In this document: piece by piece, positions 1-8,006 of the stretch
How the letters are laid out: each line of letters begins with the position of its first letter
Position numbering within the stretch: position 1 is the stretch's first letter
Source of the DNA: Streptomyces yatensis
GTDB taxonomy: Bacteria; Actinomycetota; Actinomycetes; Streptomycetales; Streptomycetaceae
Length of the DNA: 64,000 bases
Direction: 5' to 3'
NCBI RefSeq assembly: GCF_018069625.1
Contig: NZ_CP072941.1
Location: 7,936,001-8,000,000 of the forward strand
The notes under the pieces: model-generated
Databases searched by the model: none
What the model was told of the DNA's origin: nothing
Seen by the model: only the letters and a program-made list of their open reading frames with translations
Translations under genes and position numbers: made by a program

Positions 1-1
1 G

Positions 2-70
2 CGCTGGGGGCTCGCCAGTGAGGCGGTGAAGAAGTCCGAGATCAACCCGCCCGGTCTGCCCACGCCGTGA
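2..70 (+). CDS. C-terminal end of an upstream gene (partial)
   Basis: An open frame enters from the left edge and ends at TGA 68-70, giving a 22-residue tail ending EINPPGLPTP. The next gene starts 39 nt downstream on the same strand, so the two may share an operon. An ABC-type substrate-binding protein would suit a position before flavin monooxygenases, but that is only a guess. The fragment is too short to identify. Confidence 0.5.
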   Translation, partial: RWGLASEAVKKSEINPPGLPTP

Positions 71-109
71 CCGTGCCCCCCCCACTCCCGACCCAGGAAG
101 GCCCTGACC

Positions 110-1213
110 ATGGCCGTACCGACCGGCACCCTGCACCTGGCCGCCGCCATCGACGGCGACGGGCGGTACCAGGCGCCGTACTACGTGGAGCTCGCCCGCC
201 TCGCCGAGGAGGGCACGCTCGACTTCATCACCCTGGACGACACCTTCGGCCCTCCGGGGCCGGGCCGGGGCAGGCTCGACGCGCTCGCCGTCCTCGCGCG
301 TGTCGCGCCCGCCACCGGGCGGATCGGACTGGTGCCGACCGTCACCACCACCCACACCGAGCCGTTCCATGTCTCCTCCGCCGTGGCCACTTTGGACTGG
401 GTCAGCCGCGGCCGGGCGGGCTGGCGGGTCGAGGTGTCGGCGACGGAGGCGGAGGCGCGGCTGGTGGGCCGCCGACCCGCGGCGCCCGCCGGGGAGCTGT
501 GGGCCGAGGCGGGGGAGGTCGCCGATGTGGTGGCCCGGCTGTGGGACAGCTGGGAGGACGACGCCGAGATCCGTGACACCGCCACCGGCCGCTTCATCGA
601 CCGCGACAAGCTGCACTACGTGGATTTCGAGGGCGCGCACTTCTCGGTGCGCGGCCCGGCCATCGTGCCCCGGCCGCCGCAGGGCCACCCGGTGGTGGCC
701 GTCGCCGCCACCGACCCGGTGACCTGGCAGACCGCGGCCCGACACGCCGATGTGGTGTACCTGCGCGCCACCTCCCCGGAGGAGGCGGGCCGCATCCGCG
801 ACGAGCTGAAGCGCCGGGCGGTGGCGCACGGCCGGGAGCCCGGCTCACTCACCGTGCTCGCCGCCCTCGCCGTGGACCTGGCCGACGGGGAGGGCGCGCC
901 CGGGACCGCCCCGGCCGTGAACGCGCCGGTCACGCCGGCCGACACGCCGGGCGGACCTCCGCTGTACCGCGGGGGACCGGCCGGGCTCGCCGAGCTGATC
1001 ACCGGCTGGCACACCGCCGACGCGGTGGACGGCTTCCACATCACCCCCGTCGCCCCACGCCATGACCTGGAACGTTTCGTCAACGGCACCGTGGCGCCGC
1101 TCCAGCACCGAGGGCTGTTCCGCACCTGCTATCCCGGTGCGACACTCCGCGACCACCTGGGGCTTTCCCGTCCGGCCAGCCGCTACGCCCTGGAGCGGGA
1201 GGCCGCCCGATGA
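110..1213 (+). CDS. LLM-class flavin-dependent monooxygenase
   Basis: 367-residue luciferase-like (TIM-barrel, FMNH2-using) oxidoreductase. The N-terminus runs directly into the first barrel strand (GTLHLAAAID), followed by the family patterns DTFGPPGPGRG and GRAGWRVEVSATEAEARL. The C-terminal part (DGFHITPV, then TLRDHLGL) matches the end of the next gene, so the two are paralogues. ATG 110 follows AGGAAGG. Its stop overlaps the next start by 4 nt (ATGA), implying translational coupling. Family members oxidise organosulfur compounds, EDTA/NTA-type chelators or similar small molecules with a partner flavin reductase. The substrate cannot be read from the sequence. Confidence 0.85.
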   Translation: MAVPTGTLHLAAAIDGDGRYQAPYYVELARLAEEGTLDFITLDDTFGPPGPGRGRLDALAVLARVAPATGRIGLVPTVTTTHTEPFHVSSAVATLDWVSRGRAGWRVEVSATEAEARLVGRRPAAPAGELWAEAGEVADVVARLWDSWEDDAEIRDTATGRFIDRDKLHYVDFEGAHFSVRGPAIVPRPPQGHPVVAVAATDPVTWQTAARHADVVYLRATSPEEAGRIRDELKRRAVAHGREPGSLTVLAALAVDLADGEGAPGTAPAVNAPVTPADTPGGPPLYRGGPAGLAELITGWHTADAVDGFHITPVAPRHDLERFVNGTVAPLQHRGLFRTCYPGATLRDHLGLSRPASRYALEREAAR

Positions 1214-2511
1214 GCAGGCAGCACAAGCAGATCCATCTCGCGGCCCACTTCCCCGGGGTCAACAACACCACCGTCTGGACCGACCCCCGGTCCCGCAGCC
1301 AGATCGACTTCGACTCCTTCGAACATCTCGCGCGCACCGCCGAGCGCGGGCTGTTCGACTTCTTCTTCCTCGCCGAGGGGCTGCGGCTGCGCGAGCACAA
1401 CGGCCGGATCCATGACCTCGACGTGGTCGGCAGACCGGAGTCGATCACCGTGCTGAACGCGCTCGCGGCCGTCACCGAACGGCTGGGGCTGGCCGCCACC
1501 GTCAACGCCACGTTCAACGAACCGTACGAACTGGCCCGCCGGCTGGCCTCCCTGGACCATCTCAGCGGGGGCCGCGCCGCCTGGAACGTGGTCACCTCCT
1601 CCGACGCCTTCACCGGCGAGAACTTCCGGCGCGGCGGCTTCCTGGACCGGGCCGACCGTTACACCCGGGCCGCCGAGTTCGTCGCCACCGCCCGTGAGCT
1701 GTGGGACTCCTGGACGCCGGACGGCACGCCCCGCCCGTTCGCCCACACCGGCCGGCACTTCACCATCGACGGCGAGTTCGGCGTGCCCCGTTCACCGCAG
1801 GGCCATCCGGTGGTGATCCAGGCCGGGGACTCCGACGAGGGCCGGGAGTTCGCCGCCTCCGCCGCCGACATCATCTTCACCCGGCACGGCTCACTGGAGG
1901 CCGGGCGCACCTTCTACGCCGACGTCAAGCGGCGGCTCGCGCGGTACGGGCGCGCCCCGGAGGAGCTGAAGATCATGCCCGGGGTGACCCTGGTCCTCGG
2001 CGACACCGCGGCCGACGCCCAGGAGAAGGCCGCCGAGATCCGGCTCCAGCAGGTCTCCCCGCAGACCGCGCTGCTCACCCTGGAGCAGATCTGGGGTGTG
2101 GACCTGTCCGGCTACGACCCGGACGGGCCGCTTCCGGACATCGACCCCGACCCCGACTCCCAGCTGACCCAGGGCCGGGTGCGGCATGGCGATCCGCTGG
2201 CCGTCGCCGCCAAGTGGCGGGCGCTGTCGGAGGAGAAAGGGCTGTCCATCCGGCAGACCGTCATCGAGGCGAACGGGCGTCAGTCGTTCATCGGCACCCC
2301 GGAGGCGGTCGCGGCGCAGATGGCGGAATTCGTCGCCACCGACGCCGCCGACGGCTTCATCCTCGTACCTCATCTGACCCCCGGCGGGCTCGATGACTTC
2401 GTGGGCCGGGTGGTGCCGCTGCTGCAGGAGCGAGGGGTGTTCCGCACCGCGTACACCGGTACGACACTCCGTGACCACCTGGGACTTCCCTATCCGGGGG
2501 AGCGGGGCTGA
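1210..2511 (+). CDS. NtaA/SnaA/DszA-type FMN-dependent monooxygenase
   Basis: 433 residues, typical for this longer branch of the luciferase-like superfamily. Family signatures are [15 protein letters not shown] near the N-terminus, [10 protein letters not shown], the active-site segment [16 protein letters not shown], and the late barrel strand [13 protein letters not shown]. It overlaps the upstream monooxygenase by 4 nt and shares its [11 protein letters not shown] ending. Known members of the branch desulfurise or oxidise xenobiotics, chelators and antibiotic precursors. A role in sulfur or nitrogen scavenging is inference from the pairing. Confidence 0.87.
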   Translation: MSRQHKQIHLAAHFPGVNNTTVWTDPRSRSQIDFDSFEHLARTAERGLFDFFFLAEGLRLREHNGRIHDLDVVGRPESITVLNALAAVTERLGLAATVNATFNEPYELARRLASLDHLSGGRAAWNVVTSSDAFTGENFRRGGFLDRADRYTRAAEFVATARELWDSWTPDGTPRPFAHTGRHFTIDGEFGVPRSPQGHPVVIQAGDSDEGREFAASAADIIFTRHGSLEAGRTFYADVKRRLARYGRAPEELKIMPGVTLVLGDTAADAQEKAAEIRLQQVSPQTALLTLEQIWGVDLSGYDPDGPLPDIDPDPDSQLTQGRVRHGDPLAVAAKWRALSEEKGLSIRQTVIEANGRQSFIGTPEAVAAQMAEFVATDAADGFILVPHLTPGGLDDFVGRVVPLLQERGVFRTAYTGTTLRDHLGLPYPGERG

Positions 2512-2616
2512 GCGGCTGCGCACCGGCCCGGCCGCGGGGAGGTGACCGGTGGCGCTATAGCGGAACCCGATCGCCCGCGCGTCCGTCTCAGGGGTTACCC
2601 AGGGGATGGGAGCACA

Positions 2617-2645
2617 AGCCCCGGCGGCCTGAACCCGCCGGGGCT
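2617..2645. terminator. Hairpin terminator after the monooxygenase pair
   Basis: An 11-bp perfect stem, AGCCCCGGCGG / CCGCCGGGGCT, with a 7-nt loop lies about 105 nt after the second monooxygenase stop. It separates that operon from the protease gene. There is no T-tract, as is usual in Streptomyces. Confidence 0.6.
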
Positions 2646-2831
2646 ATGTGGCGTGTGTCCGAAGGCTGTTCCGAATTGTCCTCTTGCGCGGTCTGCCCGC
2701 GGCCACGAATACTTCCGGAAGCGCTTGTCAGGGGCACGTCGAATCGGACGTATCGGTCGTCGACGTGCTCATTGACTGCGCCTCACGGGCCTGCCCACCC
2801 AGGCGGACCCCCGATTCCCCCGGAGGAAGAG

Positions 2832-3737
2832 TTGAGGATCAAGCGCAATGCCCCCCACGGCAAGCAGGCGAGACGCATCGCCCTGATCGCCGCGACCTCG
2901 GCCCTGGTGGCCGGAGCGGCGCTCGCCGCCCCCGCCGCCTACGCCGGAAGCGACGGCACCCGCACCTTCAGTGCGGCGGAGGCCAAGTCGGCGAGCAACG
3001 CCGTCCTCGAGGCCGATGTCGCGGGCACCGCCTGGTATGTCGACAAGGCGACCAACAAGCTCACGGTCACCGCCGACAGCACGGTGTCCCAGAGCGAGAT
3101 AGCCAAGATCAAGAACACCGCCGGCGCGAGTGCCGACGCGATCGAGATCAAGCGGACCCCCGGCAAGATTCAGAAGCTGATCTCGGGCGGAGACGCGATC
3201 TACGCGAGTAGCTGGCGCTGCTCCCTCGGCTTCAACGTGCGCAACAGCAGTGGGGCCAACTACTTCGTCACCGCCGGTCACTGCACCGACGGTGCGGGCA
3301 CCTGGTGGTCGAACTCCGGCCACACCACCACCATCGGCCCGACGTCCGGCTCCAGCTTCCCGACCAACGACTACGGTCTGGTCCGGTACAGCGGCTCGGT
3401 CACCCCCCAGGGCACCGTAGGCAGCCAGGACATCACCTCGGCCGCCAACCCGTCCGTGGGCCAGACGGTCACCCGGCGCGGCTCCACCACCGGCATCCAC
3501 AGCGGCCGGGTCACCGCGCTGAACGCCACGGTCAACTACGGCAATGGCGACATCGTCTACGGCATGATCCAGACCACGGTCTGCGCCGAGCCCGGCGACA
3601 GCGGCGGCCCGCTCTACGCCGGCTCCACCGCCCTCGGCCTCACCTCCGGCGGCAGCGGCAACTGCACCTCCGGTGGCACCACGTTCTTCCAGCCGGTCGT
3701 CGAGGCGCTGAACGCGTACGGCGTGAGCGTCTACTGA
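2832..3737 (+). CDS. sprB: Streptogrisin A/B-like secreted serine protease precursor
   Basis: Chymotrypsin-fold (S1E) extracellular protease of 301 residues. I chose TTG 2832, preceded by GGAGGA at 2822-2827; the frame is open further upstream but that part lacks protein-like character. A basic start (RIKRN) and hydrophobic core ending AAYA (about residue 38) form the signal peptide. A pro-region of about 78 residues follows. The mature enzyme should start at Ile117 (ISGGDAIY). The triad is His150 (TAGHC), Asp180 (TNDYG) and Ser257 (GDSGGP). The mature domain closely resembles S. griseus protease B, ending AYGVSVY. The lone pro-domain is autoprocessed in this family. A paralogue and an inhibitor gene lie within 4 kb. 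Confidence 0.92.
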   Translation: MRIKRNAPHGKQARRIALIAATSALVAGAALAAPAAYAGSDGTRTFSAAEAKSASNAVLEADVAGTAWYVDKATNKLTVTADSTVSQSEIAKIKNTAGASADAIEIKRTPGKIQKLISGGDAIYASSWRCSLGFNVRNSSGANYFVTAGHCTDGAGTWWSNSGHTTTIGPTSGSSFPTNDYGLVRYSGSVTPQGTVGSQDITSAANPSVGQTVTRRGSTTGIHSGRVTALNATVNYGNGDIVYGMIQTTVCAEPGDSGGPLYAGSTALGLTSGGSGNCTSGGTTFFQPVVEALNAYGVSVY

Positions 3738-3781
3738 TCGGCGCCGTCCCTTCGCTGATCATCTCCCCACAGGGCTGAACG

Positions 3782-3815
3782 AGAGTCCCCGTCCGGGCCA
3801 CCGGGCGGGGGCTCT
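3782..3815. terminator. Hairpin terminator after the first protease
   Basis: A 15-bp stem with two G-U pairs runs from 3782 to 3796 and pairs with 3801-3815 around a GCCA loop. It starts 45 nt after the protease stop codon. Confidence 0.65.
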
Positions 3816-3977
3816 TCGCGCCTTTGGGCAAGGCCTTTGGGCAGGGCCCTGGGCGGGGCTTTCCGTGCCGCCGGAAGGGGGTATTCCGCAGCCCTCCCCA
3901 CCGCCCGACGGGCGGACTATCGTGGACATGTACCCCACGAGGGGCATTGTTCGCGATACGGACGGCAGGTGGCCGTG

Positions 3978-4910
3978 ATGGTCGATGCGCTCGTGACATT
4001 GATAGTGGTACTGGCTTGCCTCGGCGCCCTTGGCGTGCTGGCCGCGGCCCGGGTGGTCAAGCAGTACGAACGGGGTGTGGTCTTCCGGCTCGGGAGGCTG
4101 CGCTCGGATATCCGGGGGCCCGGGTTCACCATGATCACTCCGGTGGTCGACCGGCTCCAGAAGGTCAATATGCAGATCGTGACGATGCCCGTCCCCGCCC
4201 AGGAGGGCATCACCCGGGACAATGTGACCGTGCGGGTCGACGCCGTCGTCTACTTCAAGGTCGTGGACCCGGCCGAAGCGCTCATCGCGGTCGAGGACTA
4301 CCGCTTCGCCGTCTCCCAGATGGCCCAGACCTCGCTGCGGTCGATCATCGGAAAGAGCGATCTGGACGATCTGCTCTCCAACCGCGAGAAGCTCAACCAG
4401 GGCCTGGAGCTCATGATCGACAGCCCGGCCGTCGGCTGGGGCGTCCATATCGACCGGGTGGAGATCAAGGACGTCTCGCTGCCGGAGACCATGAAGCGGT
4501 CGATGGCCCGTCAGGCCGAGGCCGACCGGGAGCGCCGCGCGCGGGTCATCAACGCGGACGCGGAGCTGCAGGCGTCGAAGAAGCTGGCCGAGGCCGCTTC
4601 CCAGATGGCCGACACCCCCTCGGCCCTCCAGTTGCGGCTGCTGCAGACGGTGATGGCGGTCGCCGCCGAGAAGAACTCCACGCTGGTGCTGCCCATCCCG
4701 GTCGAGCTGCTGCGCTTCCTGGAGCGTGGCGCACAGGAGATCCCGGCCGCGCTCCGGGCGGAGGGCGAGGCGGAGGGCGGCGCTCCGGCCGCCGGTCCGG
4801 CCGCCGCCCCGGAGCGGGAGGCCGCGCCCGCGCAGCCGGCCCAGCCCGCCCGGCAGGCGATGCCCACGCTCACCGAGCGCGAGCCGGAGCCGCATGCCGT
4901 GGACCGGTGA
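3978..4910 (+). CDS. SPFH/Band 7 (stomatin-like) membrane protein
   Basis: About 310 residues. One N-terminal membrane segment (ALVTLIVVLACLGALGVLAA) is followed by the Band 7 domain, recognisable by YERGVVFRLGRL, GPGFTMITPVVDRLQKV and DAVVYFKV. A helical region with the usual QAEADRERRARVINADAELQA segment follows, then an Ala/Pro/Glu-rich tail of about 50 residues. SPFH proteins assemble into membrane microdomain scaffolds and often regulate membrane proteases. No NfeD partner gene is present. ATG 3978 was chosen because it sits just before the membrane helix; GTG 3969 or 3975 would add only 1-3 residues. Confidence 0.88.
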   Translation: MVDALVTLIVVLACLGALGVLAAARVVKQYERGVVFRLGRLRSDIRGPGFTMITPVVDRLQKVNMQIVTMPVPAQEGITRDNVTVRVDAVVYFKVVDPAEALIAVEDYRFAVSQMAQTSLRSIIGKSDLDDLLSNREKLNQGLELMIDSPAVGWGVHIDRVEIKDVSLPETMKRSMARQAEADRERRARVINADAELQASKKLAEAASQMADTPSALQLRLLQTVMAVAAEKNSTLVLPIPVELLRFLERGAQEIPAALRAEGEAEGGAPAAGPAAAPEREAAPAQPAQPARQAMPTLTEREPEPHAVDR

Positions 4911-5038
4911 CGTGAAACCCGCCGCTCCCGCCGGAGGTGATCGGATCCGCCAAGAAGGCTCTCGCCGGAGGGACTTCGCCAGCGGATCCCCGTGTGATTG
5001 ATTCGCCCGGTTTGACGTACTGTCCGGATACCTGATTC

Positions 5039-5071
5039 GGTGCCCGTACACCCAGAAGGTGTGCGGGCACC
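5039..5071. terminator. Hairpin in the SPFH-protease interval
   Basis: A 14-bp stem with one mismatch (GGTGCCCGTACACC / GGTGTGCGGGCACC) and a CAGAA loop lies in the 368-nt gene-free stretch 4911-5278. A separate inverted repeat, TCACGT-N5-ACGTGA (5105-5121), lies closer to the protease and could be an operator. I see no gene in this stretch. Confidence 0.5.
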
Positions 5072-5278
5072 GCCATGTCCGGACATGAGGTCGCCGGGTA
5101 AATTTCACGTCCGTGACGTGAGCGCACCCTTGTGCGCGGCCGGTGGTGATGGGAATACTCGGCGGCGCAATTTGGCATGGACGCGCCCCTGAGTGGGGAG
5201 AAGCGCCATGTCACTACGCCCTCCGGGCCCTGGCACCCCACTGCCGTCGGGCCCAACCCCCCACTGGAAGGCAGAGAC

Positions 5279-6355
5279 TTGAAGCACCGCCGCATACCCA
5301 AGCGTCGTGTCGCCATAGCCGGAGCCGGCATCGCGGCCCTGGTCGCCACGGGCATCACCCTGCAGAGCGCCAACGCCGCCCCCGGTGAGCCCCAGCCCGA
5401 CACCCTCTCGGTCGGCGCCGCCGGAAAGCTCGCCAACACCCTCACCTCCTCGCTCAAGAGCGACACGGCGGGTGCGTACTACGACGCCAAGACCAAGAAG
5501 CTCGTCGTCAATGTGGTCAACAAGGGCGTCGTGGACAAGGTCCGGGACGCCGGGGCCGAGGTCAAGGTCGTCAAGCACACCCTGGCCGAGCTGAGCAAGG
5601 CGCGTCAGACGCTCAAGGAGAAGGCCACCATCCCCGGCACCTCCTGGTCGGTGGACCCCAGAAGCAACAAGGTCGTCGTCACCGCGGACAGCTCCGTCAA
5701 GGGCGCCCGGATGGCCACCCTCGACAAGGTCGCCGGCGCGCTGGGCGACAAGGTCGAGGTGAAGCGCTCGGCCGGTAAGTTCTCCACCTTCATCGCCGGT
5801 GGCGACGCCATCTGGGGCAACGGCGGGCGCTGCTCGTTGGGCTTCAACGTGGTCAAGGGCGGCCAGCCGTACTTCCTGACCGCCGGTCACTGCACCGAGG
5901 CCATCAGCAGCTGGTCGGACTCGCAGGGCGGCGAGGAGATCGGCACCAACGAGGGCAGCGACTTCCCCGGTAACGACTACGGGCTGGTCAAGTACACCAA
6001 GGACACCGACCACCCGAGCGCGGTCGACCTCTACAACGGCAGCACCCAGGCCATCTCCAAGGCCGGTGACGCCACGGTCGGCCAGAAGGTGACGCGCAGC
6101 GGCTCCACCACCCAGGTGCACGACGGCGAGGTCACCGGCCTCAATGCGACCGTCAACTACCAGGAAGGGTCGGTCGAAGGGCTGATCCAGACCAACGTCT
6201 GCGCCGAGCCCGGCGACAGCGGCGGCGCGCTCTTCGCGGGCGACACGGCCCTGGGGCTGACCTCCGGCGGCAGCGGTGACTGCTCCTCGGGCGGCGAGAC
6301 CTTCTTCCAGCCGGTGCCGGAGGCGCTGCAGGCGTTCGGCGCCGAGATCGGCTGA
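5279..6355 (+). CDS. sprD: Streptogrisin D-like secreted serine protease precursor
   Basis: 358-residue precursor of an S1E chymotrypsin-like exoprotease. TTG 5279 is preceded by GGAAGG, as in the other protease. Residues 1-34 form a twin-basic signal peptide (KHRRIPKRR plus a hydrophobic core ending NAA). The pro-region of about 135 residues is longer than in the 2832-3737 paralogue. The mature enzyme should begin at Ile172 (IAGGDAIWG). The triad is His204 (TAGHC), Asp233 (GNDYG) and Ser314 (GDSGGA). The mature part closely resembles S. griseus protease D. A strong terminator follows, and the inhibitor gene converges from the other side. Confidence 0.92.
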   Translation: MKHRRIPKRRVAIAGAGIAALVATGITLQSANAAPGEPQPDTLSVGAAGKLANTLTSSLKSDTAGAYYDAKTKKLVVNVVNKGVVDKVRDAGAEVKVVKHTLAELSKARQTLKEKATIPGTSWSVDPRSNKVVVTADSSVKGARMATLDKVAGALGDKVEVKRSAGKFSTFIAGGDAIWGNGGRCSLGFNVVKGGQPYFLTAGHCTEAISSWSDSQGGEEIGTNEGSDFPGNDYGLVKYTKDTDHPSAVDLYNGSTQAISKAGDATVGQKVTRSGSTTQVHDGEVTGLNATVNYQEGSVEGLIQTNVCAEPGDSGGALFAGDTALGLTSGGSGDCSSGGETFFQPVPEALQAFGAEIG

Positions 6356-6404
6356 CCTGGGACGCGTTTCGCTCCCGCGGTCCGCTCCGTGTGAACAAGA
6401 GCAG

Positions 6405-6437
6405 GCCCCCGGACACCCGTGGACGGTGTCCGGGGGC
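6405..6437. terminator. Bidirectional terminator between protease and inhibitor
   Basis: A perfect 13-bp stem (GCCCCCGGACACC / GGTGTCCGGGGGC) with a 7-nt loop is followed on the plus strand by CTTTCC. It lies between two convergent genes and can serve both. Confidence 0.8.
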
Positions 6438-6498
6438 TTTCCCCTTGCCGTGCTCAGCCTGTTGTGTTCATCGCTGCGCCCGGCGGTCGTTCAGACGG

Positions 6499-6942
6499 TC
6501 AGAACTCGAAGACCATCGTCGGGGCCGCGCTCTTGAAGCAGTTGTTCGCGAAGGTGTGCTCGTACGACACCCGGCGGCCGTCCCAGATCCCCTCGGCGGT
6601 CACCGTGATGGGGTGCCACTCCTTGGTGCACACCCGGCCGGGCTCCGCGCCGGTGCGCAGCTGGCCGAACGTGCCGCCCACGGAGCGGAGTTCGGCGCAT
6701 GCCTTGGCGGGGGCCGGGTGGGTGCCGGTGGCGGTGGGGCGACAGCTCAGTGTCACCGCTCGCTGGACCTCGGTCGTGGCGCCGTCGGCCCCCCAGCCGA
6801 CGGTGAGGACCAGCGCGGAGGGCGGGTACAGGCTCTGCGGCTTGGCGGGCTGGGCGCTGGCCGTGCCGCTCGTGCCGATCCCCAGCACGGCGCTCACGGC
6901 CAGAGCGGCTCCGAGCCCGATCGCCCCAGTAGTCTTCCGCAT
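6499..6942 (-). CDS. ssi: Streptomyces subtilisin inhibitor (SSI family), Lys-P1 type
   Basis: Secreted proteinaceous serine-protease inhibitor of 147 residues. ATG 6942 has AAGGGAG 8 nt upstream; GTG 6951 would overlap that site and is less likely. The signal peptide ends near TASA (residue 30). The mature domain has the SSI landmarks SLYPPSALVLTV, CAELR and SYEHTFANNC, and four cysteines (67, 82, 105, 135) for the two conserved disulfides. Alignment of VCTKEWHP with the SSI reactive loop puts P1 at Lys107 and P1' at Glu108. That is the trypsin-inhibiting subtype rather than the Met-P1 subtilisin type. It sits convergent to the streptogrisin D-like gene, so a link to the local proteases is plausible. 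Confidence 0.93.
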   Translation of the reverse strand: MRKTTGAIGLGAALAVSAVLGIGTSGTASAQPAKPQSLYPPSALVLTVGWGADGATTEVQRAVTLSCRPTATGTHPAPAKACAELRSVGGTFGQLRTGAEPGRVCTKEWHPITVTAEGIWDGRRVSYEHTFANNCFKSAAPTMVFEF

Positions 6943-7326
6943 TTCGAACACTCCCTTGCTCGTCGTTGCAGATACCGGACGGAGTCTTACGCGGTGCGTG
7001 TCAGGAACGCACGTCGATCGAGCACTTCCGGTCGCTACAAGTAGTCGTTCGGTGGCTTATTGTCGCGTGCGGAAGAGGGCCGGGCGCGGAACGCCGCGTG
7101 GCGACCGGGTGCGCGACAGTGTGCGGATTGCGCCCCTCAGGGGACCCGGTGCCATTTCGCGCCCCCGGTGGAGGGCGTGCTCAGCGAGGTGCTGAGGCGC
7201 TCAAATCGATTCAAGGGTGCTCAGGTGAGCAATCCCGGGTGATGTCCATGATGCCTCTGGGGCGGGGGCTGCCGCACGCCCCGCTGGAGCGAGAACCTGC
7301 CAGGGCAAGCTGACCGGTGTCGGCCG
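6943..7326. other. Intergenic region upstream of the inhibitor gene
   Basis: 384 nt between the inhibitor start and the 3' end of the PPOX gene. It should hold the inhibitor promoter. I see no convincing gene, repeat or hairpin here. Confidence 0.5.
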
Positions 7327-7791
7327 CTAGTCCAGCTCTCCGCTCAGGGCCCCGGACTGCCGGCCCCAGCCGTAACCGCGCCCCACGCGCAACCGCAGCA
7401 CCAGCCGCCGCTCGGCCACCATCGCGGTGCGGAACTCCTCCCAGTCCGGATGGTCGCCCTGGATCGCGCGGTAGACCTCCACCAGCTCATCGGCGGTGGC
7501 GTCATGGGGGTCGGCGGCGACCGGCGTCAGCTCGGCGTCGCCCTCGGCGACCAGATAGGAGGAGTGGTCCCCGCTGGTGACGTAGAAACTCGCACGCGGA
7601 TCGCGGCGCAGATTGCGGGTCTTGGCGCGGTCATCGGTGACCGAGATCCGGATGAGGCGCGTCGCGGGGTCATAGGTGAAGGCGACATTGGACAGCTGTG
7701 GCCGTCCATCGCGCTTGAGGGTGACGAGCGCGCCGGTGCGCTGCTCCCGTAGCAGCTCGAGCGGGGATCCCTCCGTCATGGTGATCAGCAT
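7327..7791 (-). CDS. PPOX-class (split beta-barrel) F420/FMN-dependent oxidoreductase
   Basis: 154 residues of the pyridoxamine 5'-phosphate oxidase-like fold. Typical segments are LVTLKRDGRPQLSNVAF, RISVTDDRAKTRNLRRDPRASFYV and the C-terminal RLVLRLRVGRGYGWG. Actinobacterial members of this group bind F420 or FMN and reduce small unsaturated substrates; the substrate is not predictable. Start ATG 7791 or ATG 7779 (MTEGSPLE); neither has a strong ribosome site. The gene is divergent from dnaE2, with 215 nt between the two starts. Confidence 0.83.
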   Translation of the reverse strand: MLITMTEGSPLELLREQRTGALVTLKRDGRPQLSNVAFTYDPATRLIRISVTDDRAKTRNLRRDPRASFYVTSGDHSSYLVAEGDAELTPVAADPHDATADELVEVYRAIQGDHPDWEEFRTAMVAERRLVLRLRVGRGYGWGRQSGALSGELD

Positions 7792-7922
7792 ACGCGCGGG
7801 GCGCTGACCGGCCCATGGATTCGACCGACCGGCTTCCGCGCGTCGCGTTCACAAGGCGACACGCGGGATTTAAGGGCGTTTTAGGTGCTTATGGTGGAGA
7901 GGGGAAGCGCGATCGAACCGAC

Positions 7923-7938
7923 TCGCACGCTTGTTCGA
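7923..7938. promoter_or_regulatory. LexA-type SOS box upstream of dnaE2
   Basis: TCGCACGCTTGTTCGA matches the actinobacterial LexA palindrome TCGAAC-N4-GTTCGA with one mismatch in the left arm. It lies 68 nt before the dnaE2 start. An extra left half-site, TCGAAC, sits at 7913-7918. This predicts DNA-damage induction of dnaE2-imuB. Confidence 0.6.
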
Positions 7939-8006
7939 GAATGGGGTTATGGTGGGGCGTGGGACAAGCAGGGTCGGTCAGGGGGTGTGAGCAGCGGGAG
8001 GTGTGG

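Noticed and set aside
3917..5108. Minus-strand frames across the SPFH gene
   Set aside because: Shadow frames: the plus strand encodes an unmistakable Band 7 protein.
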